The notes beneath the pieces were generated by a model. The model made no database searches, was not told where the DNA came from, and saw only the letters and a program-made list of their open reading frames with translations. Shown one piece after another: positions 22,388 to 28,387 of a DNA stretch of 28,387 bases. Every line of letters starts with the position of its first letter. Within the stretch, counting starts at the first letter, position 1. A program made the position numbers and the translations under genes. This DNA comes from Stenotrophomonas maltophilia (lineage in GTDB: Bacteria > Pseudomonadota > Gammaproteobacteria > Xanthomonadales > Xanthomonadaceae): positions 1 through 28,387 of the forward strand of contig DJBL01000132.1 of the NCBI GenBank assembly GCA_002435595.1, given 5' to 3'.

Positions 22388-22653
22388 GTCGCGTTTGTCA
22401 CCGTCCTTGCTCGCGCAAAGAAAGTAACCACAGAAACGCGCCGCCATCCGCGAGCCGGTGCTGCGCACCGGTACCCCGCGCTCCTCGGTCCGTGGGGGAC
22501 GGCGCGGAACTGGCTGCGCTCAGCCACCCGCCGCTTCGCTCCAGCGGACCTGCGGTGCTCGGCTCGCTTCCAAACGGGCCCGCCCGTGGTGGGCGTGCCA
22601 TGTCGCGCACCTTCCTGGGCCATGCCGGCCAACGGCCGGCACCACCGATCCGC
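22388..22653. repeat. Non-coding, structured repeat-like stretch between trmL and gcdH
   Basis: Convergent gap of 266 bases with no credible gene. It begins with TTGCTCGCGCAAAGAAAGTA at 22408-22427, a self-complementary arm plus AAAGAAAGTAACC, a motif I associate with dispersed intergenic sequences of Xanthomonadales and Burkholderiales. Hairpin CCGGTGC-TGC-GCACCGG lies at 22455-22471, and a SMAG-like palindrome at 22624-22640. Small open frames here give the Arg/Ser-rich translations typical of spurious ORFs. Confidence 0.5.
22624..22640 (-). repeat. REP palindrome GCCGGCC-AAC-GGCCGGC
   Basis: Same 7-bp stem as the SMAG-type element at 17990-18006 with a different 3-base loop. In the minus sense it is preceded by GTGGT where GTAG would be expected. 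It lies 14 bases past the gcdH stop. Confidence 0.6.
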
Positions 22654-23817
22654 TCAGAACGCGTTGATCCCGGTCAGCTCCCGTCCGATCACCAGCTGGT
22701 GCACGGTTTCAGTGCCCTCGTAGGTGATCACCGATTCCAGGTTCAACGCGTGGCGGATTGCCATGTGTTCGGTGGTGATGCCCGCGCCGCCGAGCAGGTC
22801 GCGGCACTCTCGGGCGATGTCGATGGCCATGCGGCAGTTGTTCCACTTGGCCAGGCTGACCTGCTGCGGCTGCAGCTGGCCGGCGTCCTTCAGCCGCCCC
22901 AGCTGCAGGGCCAGCAGCTGCGCGGTGGTGATCCGCCGGGCCATGTCGGCCAGCTTGATCTGCGCGCTCTGCGTGGCCGCCACCGGCCGGCCGAACAGCA
23001 CGCGCTGCTTGGTGTAGTTCAGCGCTTCATCCAGGCAGGCCACCGCGGCGCCGATCGGGCCCCAGCTGATGCCGTAGCGGGCCTGGTTCAAGCAGCCCAG
23101 CGGACCCTTCAGGCCCTGCACGTTGGGCAGGCGGTTGCGATCGGGCACGCGCACGTTGTCGAAGAACAGCGCGCCGGTGAGCGAGGCGCGCAGGCTCATC
23201 TTGTGCTTGATCTCCTGGGTGGTGAAGCCGGGCATGCCCTTCTCCAGCACGAAGCCCTGGATGCCGTCCTCGGTGTGCGCCCAGACGATGGCGATGTCGG
23301 CCACCGGACCGCTGGTGATCCACATCTTGCTGCCGTTGATCACCCAGTCGCCGCCGTCGCGCACCGCGCGCGTCTTCATCGCCGCCGGGTCCGAGCCGCC
23401 GTGCGCTTCGGTCAGCCCGAAGCAGCCGATCACCTTGCCCGCCGCCATGTCCGGCAGCCAGCGCGTGCGCTGTTCCTCGCTGCCGTAGGCAAAGATCGGG
23501 TACATGCACAGCGAGCTCTGCACCGAGACGAAACTGCGCAGGCCCGAATCCCCGCGCTCCAGTTCCTGGCAGATCAATCCGTAGCTGACCGCATTGAGCC
23601 CGCCGCCGCCGTACTGCTCGGGCAGGCTGCAGCCGAGCAGGCCCAGCGCGGCGATCTCGGGAATCAGTTCGTCCGGGAAGCGCCCCTGGTCGAAGGCGTC
23701 ACCAATGATCGGCAGCACGCGCTCGTCGGTGAAGCGTGCCACCGTGGCCTGCACGGCGCGCTCCTCGTCGCTGAGCAGGGAGCGGACATCAAACAGGTCA
23801 TACGGATTCAGTGACAT
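22654..23817 (-). CDS. gcdH: Glutaryl-CoA dehydrogenase
   Basis: FAD-dependent acyl-CoA dehydrogenase that oxidises and decarboxylates glutaryl-CoA to crotonyl-CoA in lysine/tryptophan/glutarate breakdown, passing electrons to ETF. It is 387 residues. GCDH traits are SEQYGGGG-type N-terminal loop (read LPEQYGGGGLNAVSYG), the FAD/substrate block FGLTEAHGGSDPAAMKTRA, KMWITSGPVADI, and the catalytic base Glu367 in ITYEGTETVHQL followed by GRELTGINAF. That C-terminus distinguishes GCDH from medium/short-chain dehydrogenases. Start ATG at 23817; ribosome site weak. It is divergent from the GNAT gene, and its electron route (ETF-QO) is encoded 850 bases away. Confidence 0.95.
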   Translation of the reverse strand: MSLNPYDLFDVRSLLSDEERAVQATVARFTDERVLPIIGDAFDQGRFPDELIPEIAALGLLGCSLPEQYGGGGLNAVSYGLICQELERGDSGLRSFVSVQSSLCMYPIFAYGSEEQRTRWLPDMAAGKVIGCFGLTEAHGGSDPAAMKTRAVRDGGDWVINGSKMWITSGPVADIAIVWAHTEDGIQGFVLEKGMPGFTTQEIKHKMSLRASLTGALFFDNVRVPDRNRLPNVQGLKGPLGCLNQARYGISWGPIGAAVACLDEALNYTKQRVLFGRPVAATQSAQIKLADMARRITTAQLLALQLGRLKDAGQLQPQQVSLAKWNNCRMAIDIARECRDLLGGAGITTEHMAIRHALNLESVITYEGTETVHQLVIGRELTGINAF

Positions 23818-23933
23818 GGCTACCCGGGTGTGAAGGCGATCAAACAGAGGGCCATTGTGGTCGCTGCGCCGCGCCGGGCCAAGGCACGCCGCAGCACGGC
23901 CTACACTGGGCCTTCCCTGTACAGGAGCCGGCC

Positions 23934-24434
23934 ATGCAGATCCGCGACGAGCGCCCCGCCGACCGCGATGCCATCCATTGCCTTACCCGCGCTGCCTTTG
24001 CCGATGCTCCGCACAGCAGCCACACCGAGCAGTTCATCGTCGATGCGCTGCGCCGGGCCGGTGCGCTGGCGGTGTCGCTGGTGGCCGAAGATGACGACGG
24101 CATCGTCGGTCACCTGGCCCTGTCACCCGTGCAGCTCAGCGACGGCAGCCCGCACTGGTACGGGCTGGGCCCGGTCTCGGTGGCGCCGGACAGGCAGCGC
24201 CGTGGCGTCGGCCGCGCCCTGGTCCACGCCGCGATCGAGGCGCTGCAGCAGCGTCAGGCAGCCGGCTGCGTGGTGCTGGGCGATCCGGCCTACTACGGGC
24301 AATTCGGGTTCGAGGCCGATCCGCGCCTGCGCCTGCCCGGCATCCCGGCCGGCTTCTTCCAGGCACGTCGGCTGCGCGGGGACAGCCCCGATGCCGACGT
24401 GCGCTACCACCACGGGTTCGACGCCAGCGCATGA
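23934..24434 (+). CDS. GNAT N-acetyltransferase (YhbS-like)
   Basis: A 166-residue acetyl-CoA-dependent acyltransferase. Acetyl-CoA motif A is VSVAPDRQRRGVGRALV (Q/R-x-x-G-x-G/A) at about residues 82-98; it is followed by CVVLGDPAYYGQFGFEADP, the YhbS-type Y-Y-x-x-F-G-F substrate loop. The substrate is not predictable. The ATG at 23934 follows AGGAG at 7 bases, a clear ribosome site. The gene is divergent from gcdH, with 116 bases shared for promoters. Downstream, 230 bases without a gene or obvious structure separate it from etf-QO. Confidence 0.92.
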   Translation: MQIRDERPADRDAIHCLTRAAFADAPHSSHTEQFIVDALRRAGALAVSLVAEDDDGIVGHLALSPVQLSDGSPHWYGLGPVSVAPDRQRRGVGRALVHAAIEALQQRQAAGCVVLGDPAYYGQFGFEADPRLRLPGIPAGFFQARRLRGDSPDADVRYHHGFDASA

Positions 24435-24664
24435 CCGGCGGCGGTACCGCCCGCAGCGCGCGCGCCCGCACGGATTGATGCGGCGCAGCATAACGCCCGC
24501 GAACGGCGTGTCGAGGTGATGCCAACGTCGGCGATCTAGGCGTAAACGCCGCGTCCCGGTACCCTGCTCATCTGATCCAGTAGTTGCGCCGTGTCCCGCG
24601 CGCGATTCCCAGGCAACCGCCGCAGGCCCCTGGCCGGTGGCACTACCCAAGAGTTACGCCCCCC

Positions 24665-26341
24665 ATGAGCGAAGAGACCACCGCCCTGCCCCCGCGTGAA
24701 GCCATGGAGTTCGACGTGGTGATCGTCGGTGCCGGGCCTGCCGGCCTGGCCACGGCGATCCGCCTGCGCCAGCGCGCGATCGAGGCGGGCCGCGAATTGT
24801 CCGTCTGCATCCTGGAGAAAGGCTCCGAGCCGGGCGCGCACATCCTGTCCGGCGCGATCATGGACCCGCGCGCGCTGACCGAACTGCTCCCCGACTGGGC
24901 CGAACGCGGCGCGCCGCTGAAGCAGAAGGTCACCCGCGACGAATTCCTGTTCCTGAGCGAAACCGGCGCGCGTGGCACCCCGCATGCGCTGCTGCCGGAA
25001 TGCTTCCACAACGATGGCAACTACATCGTCAGCCTGGGCGAGGTCACCCGCTGGCTGGCCCAGCAGGCCGAAGCGCTGGAGGTGTCGATCTTCCCCGGCT
25101 TCCCCGCCGCCGAAGTGCTGTACACCGCCGATGGCGCGGTGATGGGCGTGGCCACCGGCGACATGGGCATCGAGAAGAACGGCCAGCCCGGCCCGAATTT
25201 CGAGCGCGGCATGGAACTGCATGCCAAATACACGATCTTTGCCGAAGGCTCGCGCGGCCACCTCGGCCGCCAGCTGATCGCCCGCTACCAGCTCGATGCC
25301 GGCAAGGACCCGCAGGCGTACGGCATCGGCATCAAGGAGCTGTGGCAGATCGATCCGGCCAGGCATGAGCCGGGCCTGGTGGTGCATGCCGCCGGCTGGC
25401 CGCTGGACAACGCCACCTACGGCGGCGCGTTCCTGTACCACGCCGATGGCGGCAAGGTCTCCATCGGCTACGTGGTCGGCCTGGATTACAAGAATCCGTG
25501 GCTGAGCCCGTTCGAGGAGTTCCAGCGCTTCAAGACCCATCCGTCGATCCGCAAACACCTCGAAGGTGGCAAGCGGATCGGCTACGGCGCCCGCGCGATC
25601 ACCGCCGGCGGCCTGATGTCGCTGCCCAAGACCGTGTTCCCCGGTGGCGCGCTGGTCGGCTGCGAGGCCGGCTATCTCAACGTCAGCCGCATCAAGGGCA
25701 GCCACGCGGCGATCAAGACCGGCATGCTGGCCGCCGATGCCGCCTTCGATGCGCTGGTGGCCGATCGCCAGCATGACGAACTCAGCGCCTATCCGGCCGC
25801 CTTCGAAAGCAGCTGGCTGCACGACGAACTCAAGCAGTCCAAGAATTTCAAACAGTGGTTCAAGAAGGGCCAGACGGTGGCCACGCTGATGACCGGCATC
25901 GAGCAGTGGCTGTTGCCCAAGCTGGGCGTGCGCAACCCGCCGTGGACGCTGCGCCACAGCACCCCGGACCATGCCTGCCTGGAGCCGGCCGCCAAGCACG
26001 CGCGGATCGTCTATCCCAAGCCAGATGGCGTGCTCACCTTCGACCGTCTCAGCTCGGTGTTCCTGAGCAGCACCAACCACGCCGAAGACCAGCCCAGCCA
26101 CCTGACGCTGAAGGATGCCAGCGTGCCGGTGCGGGTCAACCTGGCCGAATACGCCGGCCCGGAGGCGCGCTACTGCCCCGCAGGCGTGTACGAGTTCGTC
26201 GGTGCCCAGGGGAGCGAGCAGCTGCAGATCAACGCGCAGAACTGCGTGCACTGCAAAACCTGCGACATCAAGGATCCCACCCAGAACATCGTCTGGGTGA
26301 CCCCGCAGGGCGGCGGCGGCCCCAACTACACCGGCATGTGA
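24665..26341 (+). CDS. Electron-transfer flavoprotein:ubiquinone oxidoreductase
   Basis: Inner-membrane-associated FAD/4Fe-4S enzyme that takes electrons from ETF and reduces ubiquinone, linking acyl-CoA dehydrogenases to respiration. It is 558 residues, starting at ATG 24665 (MSEETTALPPREAMEF); a later in-frame ATG gives MEFDVV. The FAD-binding GAGPAG is in VVIVGAGPAGLATAIRLRQ. The quinone-binding hydrophobic region lies mid-protein (GYGARAITAGGLMSLPK). The 4Fe-4S ligands are Cys504 (CPAGVYEF), Cys527, Cys530 and Cys533 (CVHCKTC), followed by DIKDPTQNI. It forms a functional set with GcdH; the ETF subunits themselves are not in the window. Confidence 0.96.
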   Translation: MSEETTALPPREAMEFDVVIVGAGPAGLATAIRLRQRAIEAGRELSVCILEKGSEPGAHILSGAIMDPRALTELLPDWAERGAPLKQKVTRDEFLFLSETGARGTPHALLPECFHNDGNYIVSLGEVTRWLAQQAEALEVSIFPGFPAAEVLYTADGAVMGVATGDMGIEKNGQPGPNFERGMELHAKYTIFAEGSRGHLGRQLIARYQLDAGKDPQAYGIGIKELWQIDPARHEPGLVVHAAGWPLDNATYGGAFLYHADGGKVSIGYVVGLDYKNPWLSPFEEFQRFKTHPSIRKHLEGGKRIGYGARAITAGGLMSLPKTVFPGGALVGCEAGYLNVSRIKGSHAAIKTGMLAADAAFDALVADRQHDELSAYPAAFESSWLHDELKQSKNFKQWFKKGQTVATLMTGIEQWLLPKLGVRNPPWTLRHSTPDHACLEPAAKHARIVYPKPDGVLTFDRLSSVFLSSTNHAEDQPSHLTLKDASVPVRVNLAEYAGPEARYCPAGVYEFVGAQGSEQLQINAQNCVHCKTCDIKDPTQNIVWVTPQGGGGPNYTGM

Positions 26342-26347
26342 TGCGCG

Positions 26348-26374
26348 CGGCCTGCGGCCTTTGGTCGCAGGCCG
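26348..26374 (+). terminator. Hairpin after ETF-QO gene
   Basis: A 9-bp perfect stem CGGCCTGCG / CGCAGGCCG (26348-26356 / 26366-26374) with loop GCCTTTGGT begins 6 bases past the stop. No T-run follows. It may separate the oxidoreductase from the cytochrome gene. Confidence 0.5.
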
Positions 26375-26439
26375 ATGCGGTGGGCCTGCCGGCGCTGCTG
26401 GCTATCATCTGCGTCTGTGATGGACCCTCGAGGATGCCG

Positions 26440-26826
26440 ATGCCACCGCTGCGCCTGTCCTGGCTGATGCTGGCCTGCCTGTGGCTGGCCGCCTGTACGC
26501 CGACCCCGCAGACGCCCGCCGAACGCCACCAGCAGCAGCTGCAGCGCGCTTTCGCGATCTGCGCCGGTTGCCACACCACCCACGCCGGTGGCGTGCATCG
26601 CTTCGGCCCCAACCTGCATGGGGTGATCGGCCGGCGCGCGGGCAGCCTCAAGGACTATCCCTATTCCCCGGCCATGCGCCAGGCCGACATCACCTGGAAC
26701 GCGCAGACCCTGGAGACCTTCCTGCGCGCGCCGGGCAGCGTGGTGCCGGGCACGCGCATGCGCAATGCCACCGCTGACCCGCAACGCCGCCAACAGGTGA
26801 TCGAGTACCTGCAGCAGGCGCGTTGA
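26440..26826 (+). CDS. Lipoprotein class-I cytochrome c
   Basis: A 128-residue monohaem cytochrome. Its lipoprotein signal is MPPLRLSWLMLACLWLAAC (Cys19). The haem site CAGCH (Cys41, Cys44, His45) and the distal ligand Met107 in VVPGTRMRN are both present, with the intervening GPNLHGVIGRRAGSLKDYPYS helix-loop typical of cytochrome c2/c550-type proteins. It should be anchored at the outer face of the inner membrane as an electron carrier. Start: ATG at 26440 has GAGGA at 5 bases; an ATG two codons earlier (26434) overlaps that site. Only 7 bases separate its stop from that of the histidine kinase gene coming the other way. Confidence 0.9.
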   Translation: MPPLRLSWLMLACLWLAACTPTPQTPAERHQQQLQRAFAICAGCHTTHAGGVHRFGPNLHGVIGRRAGSLKDYPYSPAMRQADITWNAQTLETFLRAPGSVVPGTRMRNATADPQRRQQVIEYLQQAR

Positions 26827-26833
26827 ACAGCGC

Positions 26834-28387
26834 TCAGCGCGCCTGCAGCGAGGCCAGGTAGTCGCGCAGCGCCTGCTCGAAACCGGCGATGGCCGCGCTG
26901 CACGCGCCGACCCCATGCTGCTCGACCTGCTCCATCAGCGCGCGCGCCTGGCCGGCCAGCGTGCCGGCGCCGAGCGCGCCCAGCCCACCGGCCATGCGAT
27001 GCAGCACGTCCACGGCCGCGTCGCTGTCGCCGCCCTCGCGGGCCGACAGGCTCTGGTGCAGGTCGTTCTCGGTGGTGCTGCACATGCTCGCGATGAGCAC
27101 GTCGGCGACGTGCCCGGACCCGAACCGCTCCACGATCGCCGCCCGGCTCGGCGCGCCCGCGTCCGCTGCACCCGGGCGCGCCGAAGCGGTCCTGCCGGCA
27201 TCCTCCGGGCCCGCCGCGCCGCCCTCCTGCAGCCAGCGCAACAGCGCCTGGCGCAGTGTGGCCAGCGCCACCGGCTTGGCCAGCAGGTCGTCCATGCCCG
27301 CCTCGCGGCAGCGTTGCAGGTCTTCGGCCAGTGCGCTGGCCGACAGCGCGATCACCGGCAGCCGCGGCCAGCCGTGTTCGCGCTCGTAGTCGCGCAGGCG
27401 TTTGGTCATCGCATAGCCATCGAGCACGGGCATGCGGCAATCGGTGAGAACCAGGTCGAAGGTGTGCTGCTCCAGCAGCGCCAGGGCCGCCTGGCCATCG
27501 CCGGCCAGTTCGTGGGCCAGCCCCAGCTGCTGCAGCCGCCAGCGCATCAGTGCCTGGTTGGTGGGGTGGTCTTCCACCACCAGGATCCGCCGGCCCTGCA
27601 GCGCAGGGGGCAATGCCAGCGCACCGGCAGTGCCGGTCAGCGCGGCATCGCCCGGTTCCAGCGCCGGGACCACCGGCAACAGCAGGCGCACCTGCACCTC
27701 GGTGCCCTCGCCGGGCACGCTGCGCAGGTCCAGCTCGCCGCCCATCAGCGCCACCAGCCGCCGGCAGATGCTCAACCCCAGCCCGGTGCCGCCGTACTGG
27801 CGCGAGGTGGCCACGTCGGCCTGCGCGAACGGGGTGAACAGTCGCTCGCGCTGTTCCGGCGAGATGCCGATCCCGGTGTCGGTCACGGTCAGGCACAGGC
27901 GCTGCGCGTCGTCCTCGGCCTGTTCCAGCGCCAGCCCGATCGACACCCCGCCCTCGGCGGTGAACTTGATCGCATTGCTGAGCAGGTTGAACACGATCTG
28001 GCGCAACCGCAGGCCATCGCCGAGATGCCACGGCGCCACCTCCGGGTCGACCTGCAGCACCAGCGACAGGCCCTTGGATACCGCCTGCGGCGCCAGCAGC
28101 TGCTGCACGTTGTCGAGCAGGCCGCGCAGCGCCACCGGCTGCAGTTCCAGGCGCAACGCACCGGCATCGATGCGCGAATAGTCCAGGATGTCATCGAGGA
28201 TGTGCCGCAGCATCTGCGCCGAGTCCTCGATCACCGTGATGATGCGGCGCTGCTCGGCGTCCAGTGGCGTGTGCGCGAGCACTTCCACCATGCCCAGCAC
28301 GCCACTCATCGGCGTGCGGATTTCATGGCTCATCGTGGCCAGGAAATCGGCCTTGGCCGCGGCGGCGTGCTCGGCGGCGGCCTTGGC
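26834..28387 (-). CDS. Hybrid histidine kinase (HisKA-HATPase-REC-HPt), 5' end beyond window
   Basis: Inner-membrane phosphorelay sensor. The frame is open to the right edge (517 codons visible), so the N-terminal sensor part is missing. Domains in order: the tail of a coiled coil (AKAAAEHAAAAKADFLAT), H-box MSHEIRTPMSG with the phospho-His, HATPase with N-box NLLSNAIKFTAEGG, G1 VTDTGIGI and G2 GGTGLGLSI. A receiver follows with Asp in LVLTDCRMPVLDGYAM and Lys in LLAKPVA. The C-terminal HPt has a likely phospho-His in VLHRMAGGLGALGAG. This is the BvgS/BarA-like layout. The Ala/Pro/Glu-rich linker between REC and HPt (~80 residues) is long. Partner regulator and signal are unknown. Confidence 0.94.
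   Translation of the reverse strand, partial: AKAAAEHAAAAKADFLATMSHEIRTPMSGVLGMVEVLAHTPLDAEQRRIITVIEDSAQMLRHILDDILDYSRIDAGALRLELQPVALRGLLDNVQQLLAPQAVSKGLSLVLQVDPEVAPWHLGDGLRLRQIVFNLLSNAIKFTAEGGVSIGLALEQAEDDAQRLCLTVTDTGIGISPEQRERLFTPFAQADVATSRQYGGTGLGLSICRRLVALMGGELDLRSVPGEGTEVQVRLLLPVVPALEPGDAALTGTAGALALPPALQGRRILVVEDHPTNQALMRWRLQQLGLAHELAGDGQAALALLEQHTFDLVLTDCRMPVLDGYAMTKRLRDYEREHGWPRLPVIALSASALAEDLQRCREAGMDDLLAKPVALATLRQALLRWLQEGGAAGPEDAGRTASARPGAADAGAPSRAAIVERFGSGHVADVLIASMCSTTENDLHQSLSAREGGDSDAAVDVLHRMAGGLGALGAGTLAGQARALMEQVEQHGVGACSAAIAGFEQALRDYLASLQAR

Noticed and set aside
22354..23814. A 486-codon plus-strand frame starting inside trmL and covering gcdH
   Set aside because: Antisense to glutaryl-CoA dehydrogenase, and its first part translates the non-coding repeat-like gap.
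24536..26251. A 571-codon minus-strand open frame opposite ETF-QO
   Set aside because: Shadow of the ETF-QO gene, whose FAD and 4Fe-4S motifs fix the coding strand.
1..28387. CRISPR array, prophage, insertion sequence, tRNA or rRNA
   Set aside because: No regularly spaced direct repeats, transposase or integrase motifs, cloverleaf sequence or rRNA signature was seen on either strand. The repeats present are small REP-type palindromes.

Overview
The window is very GC-rich, gene-dense chromosomal DNA from a gammaproteobacterium of the Xanthomonadaceae. Stenotrophomonas is the best guess. The reasons are a complete oleABCD set whose OleA and OleB keep the spacing of the Xanthomonas catalytic residues, several small GTAG-headed palindromes that look like Stenotrophomonas SMAG/REP elements, and proteins typical of the family. 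The genus call is inference; no rRNA or tRNA gene is present to fix it. Most of the window is ordinary housekeeping sequence.

Layout, left to right. 1-2013 (minus): an MFS efflux transporter cut by the left edge, then a short signal peptidase I, with a 45-bp imperfect inverted repeat between them. 2193-3062 (plus): two tiny, tightly coupled genes that look like diverged type II dehydroquinase (AroQ) folds without the active-site lid. 3168-6505 (minus): lipoprotein-type Dcp peptidase, a PlsC-like acyltransferase and the ArfB ribosome-rescue hydrolase. 6645-7208 (plus): secreted DUF2059 protein. 7272-10570 (minus): TruC, a C-terminal remnant of an O-methyltransferase, and UbiB/UbiJ for ubiquinone synthesis. 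10714-11814 (plus): DdlA, convergent with a DUF1328 membrane peptide.

12130-17447 is the ole locus on the minus strand. OleA condenses two fatty acyl-CoAs, OleD reduces the beta-keto acid, OleC closes a beta-lactone and OleB removes CO2 to give a long-chain cis-olefin. Two features are unusual. An opposite-strand YkgJ-type cysteine-cluster gene sits between oleB and oleC, and a textbook intrinsic terminator sits between oleA and oleB. A DUF4156 lipoprotein and a two-domain M16 protease follow (17562-20987).

The least explained part is 20988-21867. A 412-bp intergenic region carries an apparent sigma-54 promoter (GG-N10-GC), an IHF-like site and a GGTGTCC/GGACACC inverted repeat placed like an activator site. 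All point toward a small secreted protein with repeated V-x-V-R-P motifs and no recognised family. After it come TrmL, a 266-bp non-coding repeat-like stretch, glutaryl-CoA dehydrogenase (minus), a GNAT acetyltransferase, ETF:ubiquinone oxidoreductase and a lipoprotein cytochrome c (plus). GcdH passes electrons through ETF to ETF-QO and the ubiquinone pool, so these two neighbours share a pathway with ubiJ/ubiB. The right edge cuts a hybrid histidine kinase (minus). No CRISPR array, prophage, insertion sequence, tRNA or rRNA was seen. Many long antisense open frames are artefacts of the GC-rich third codon position.
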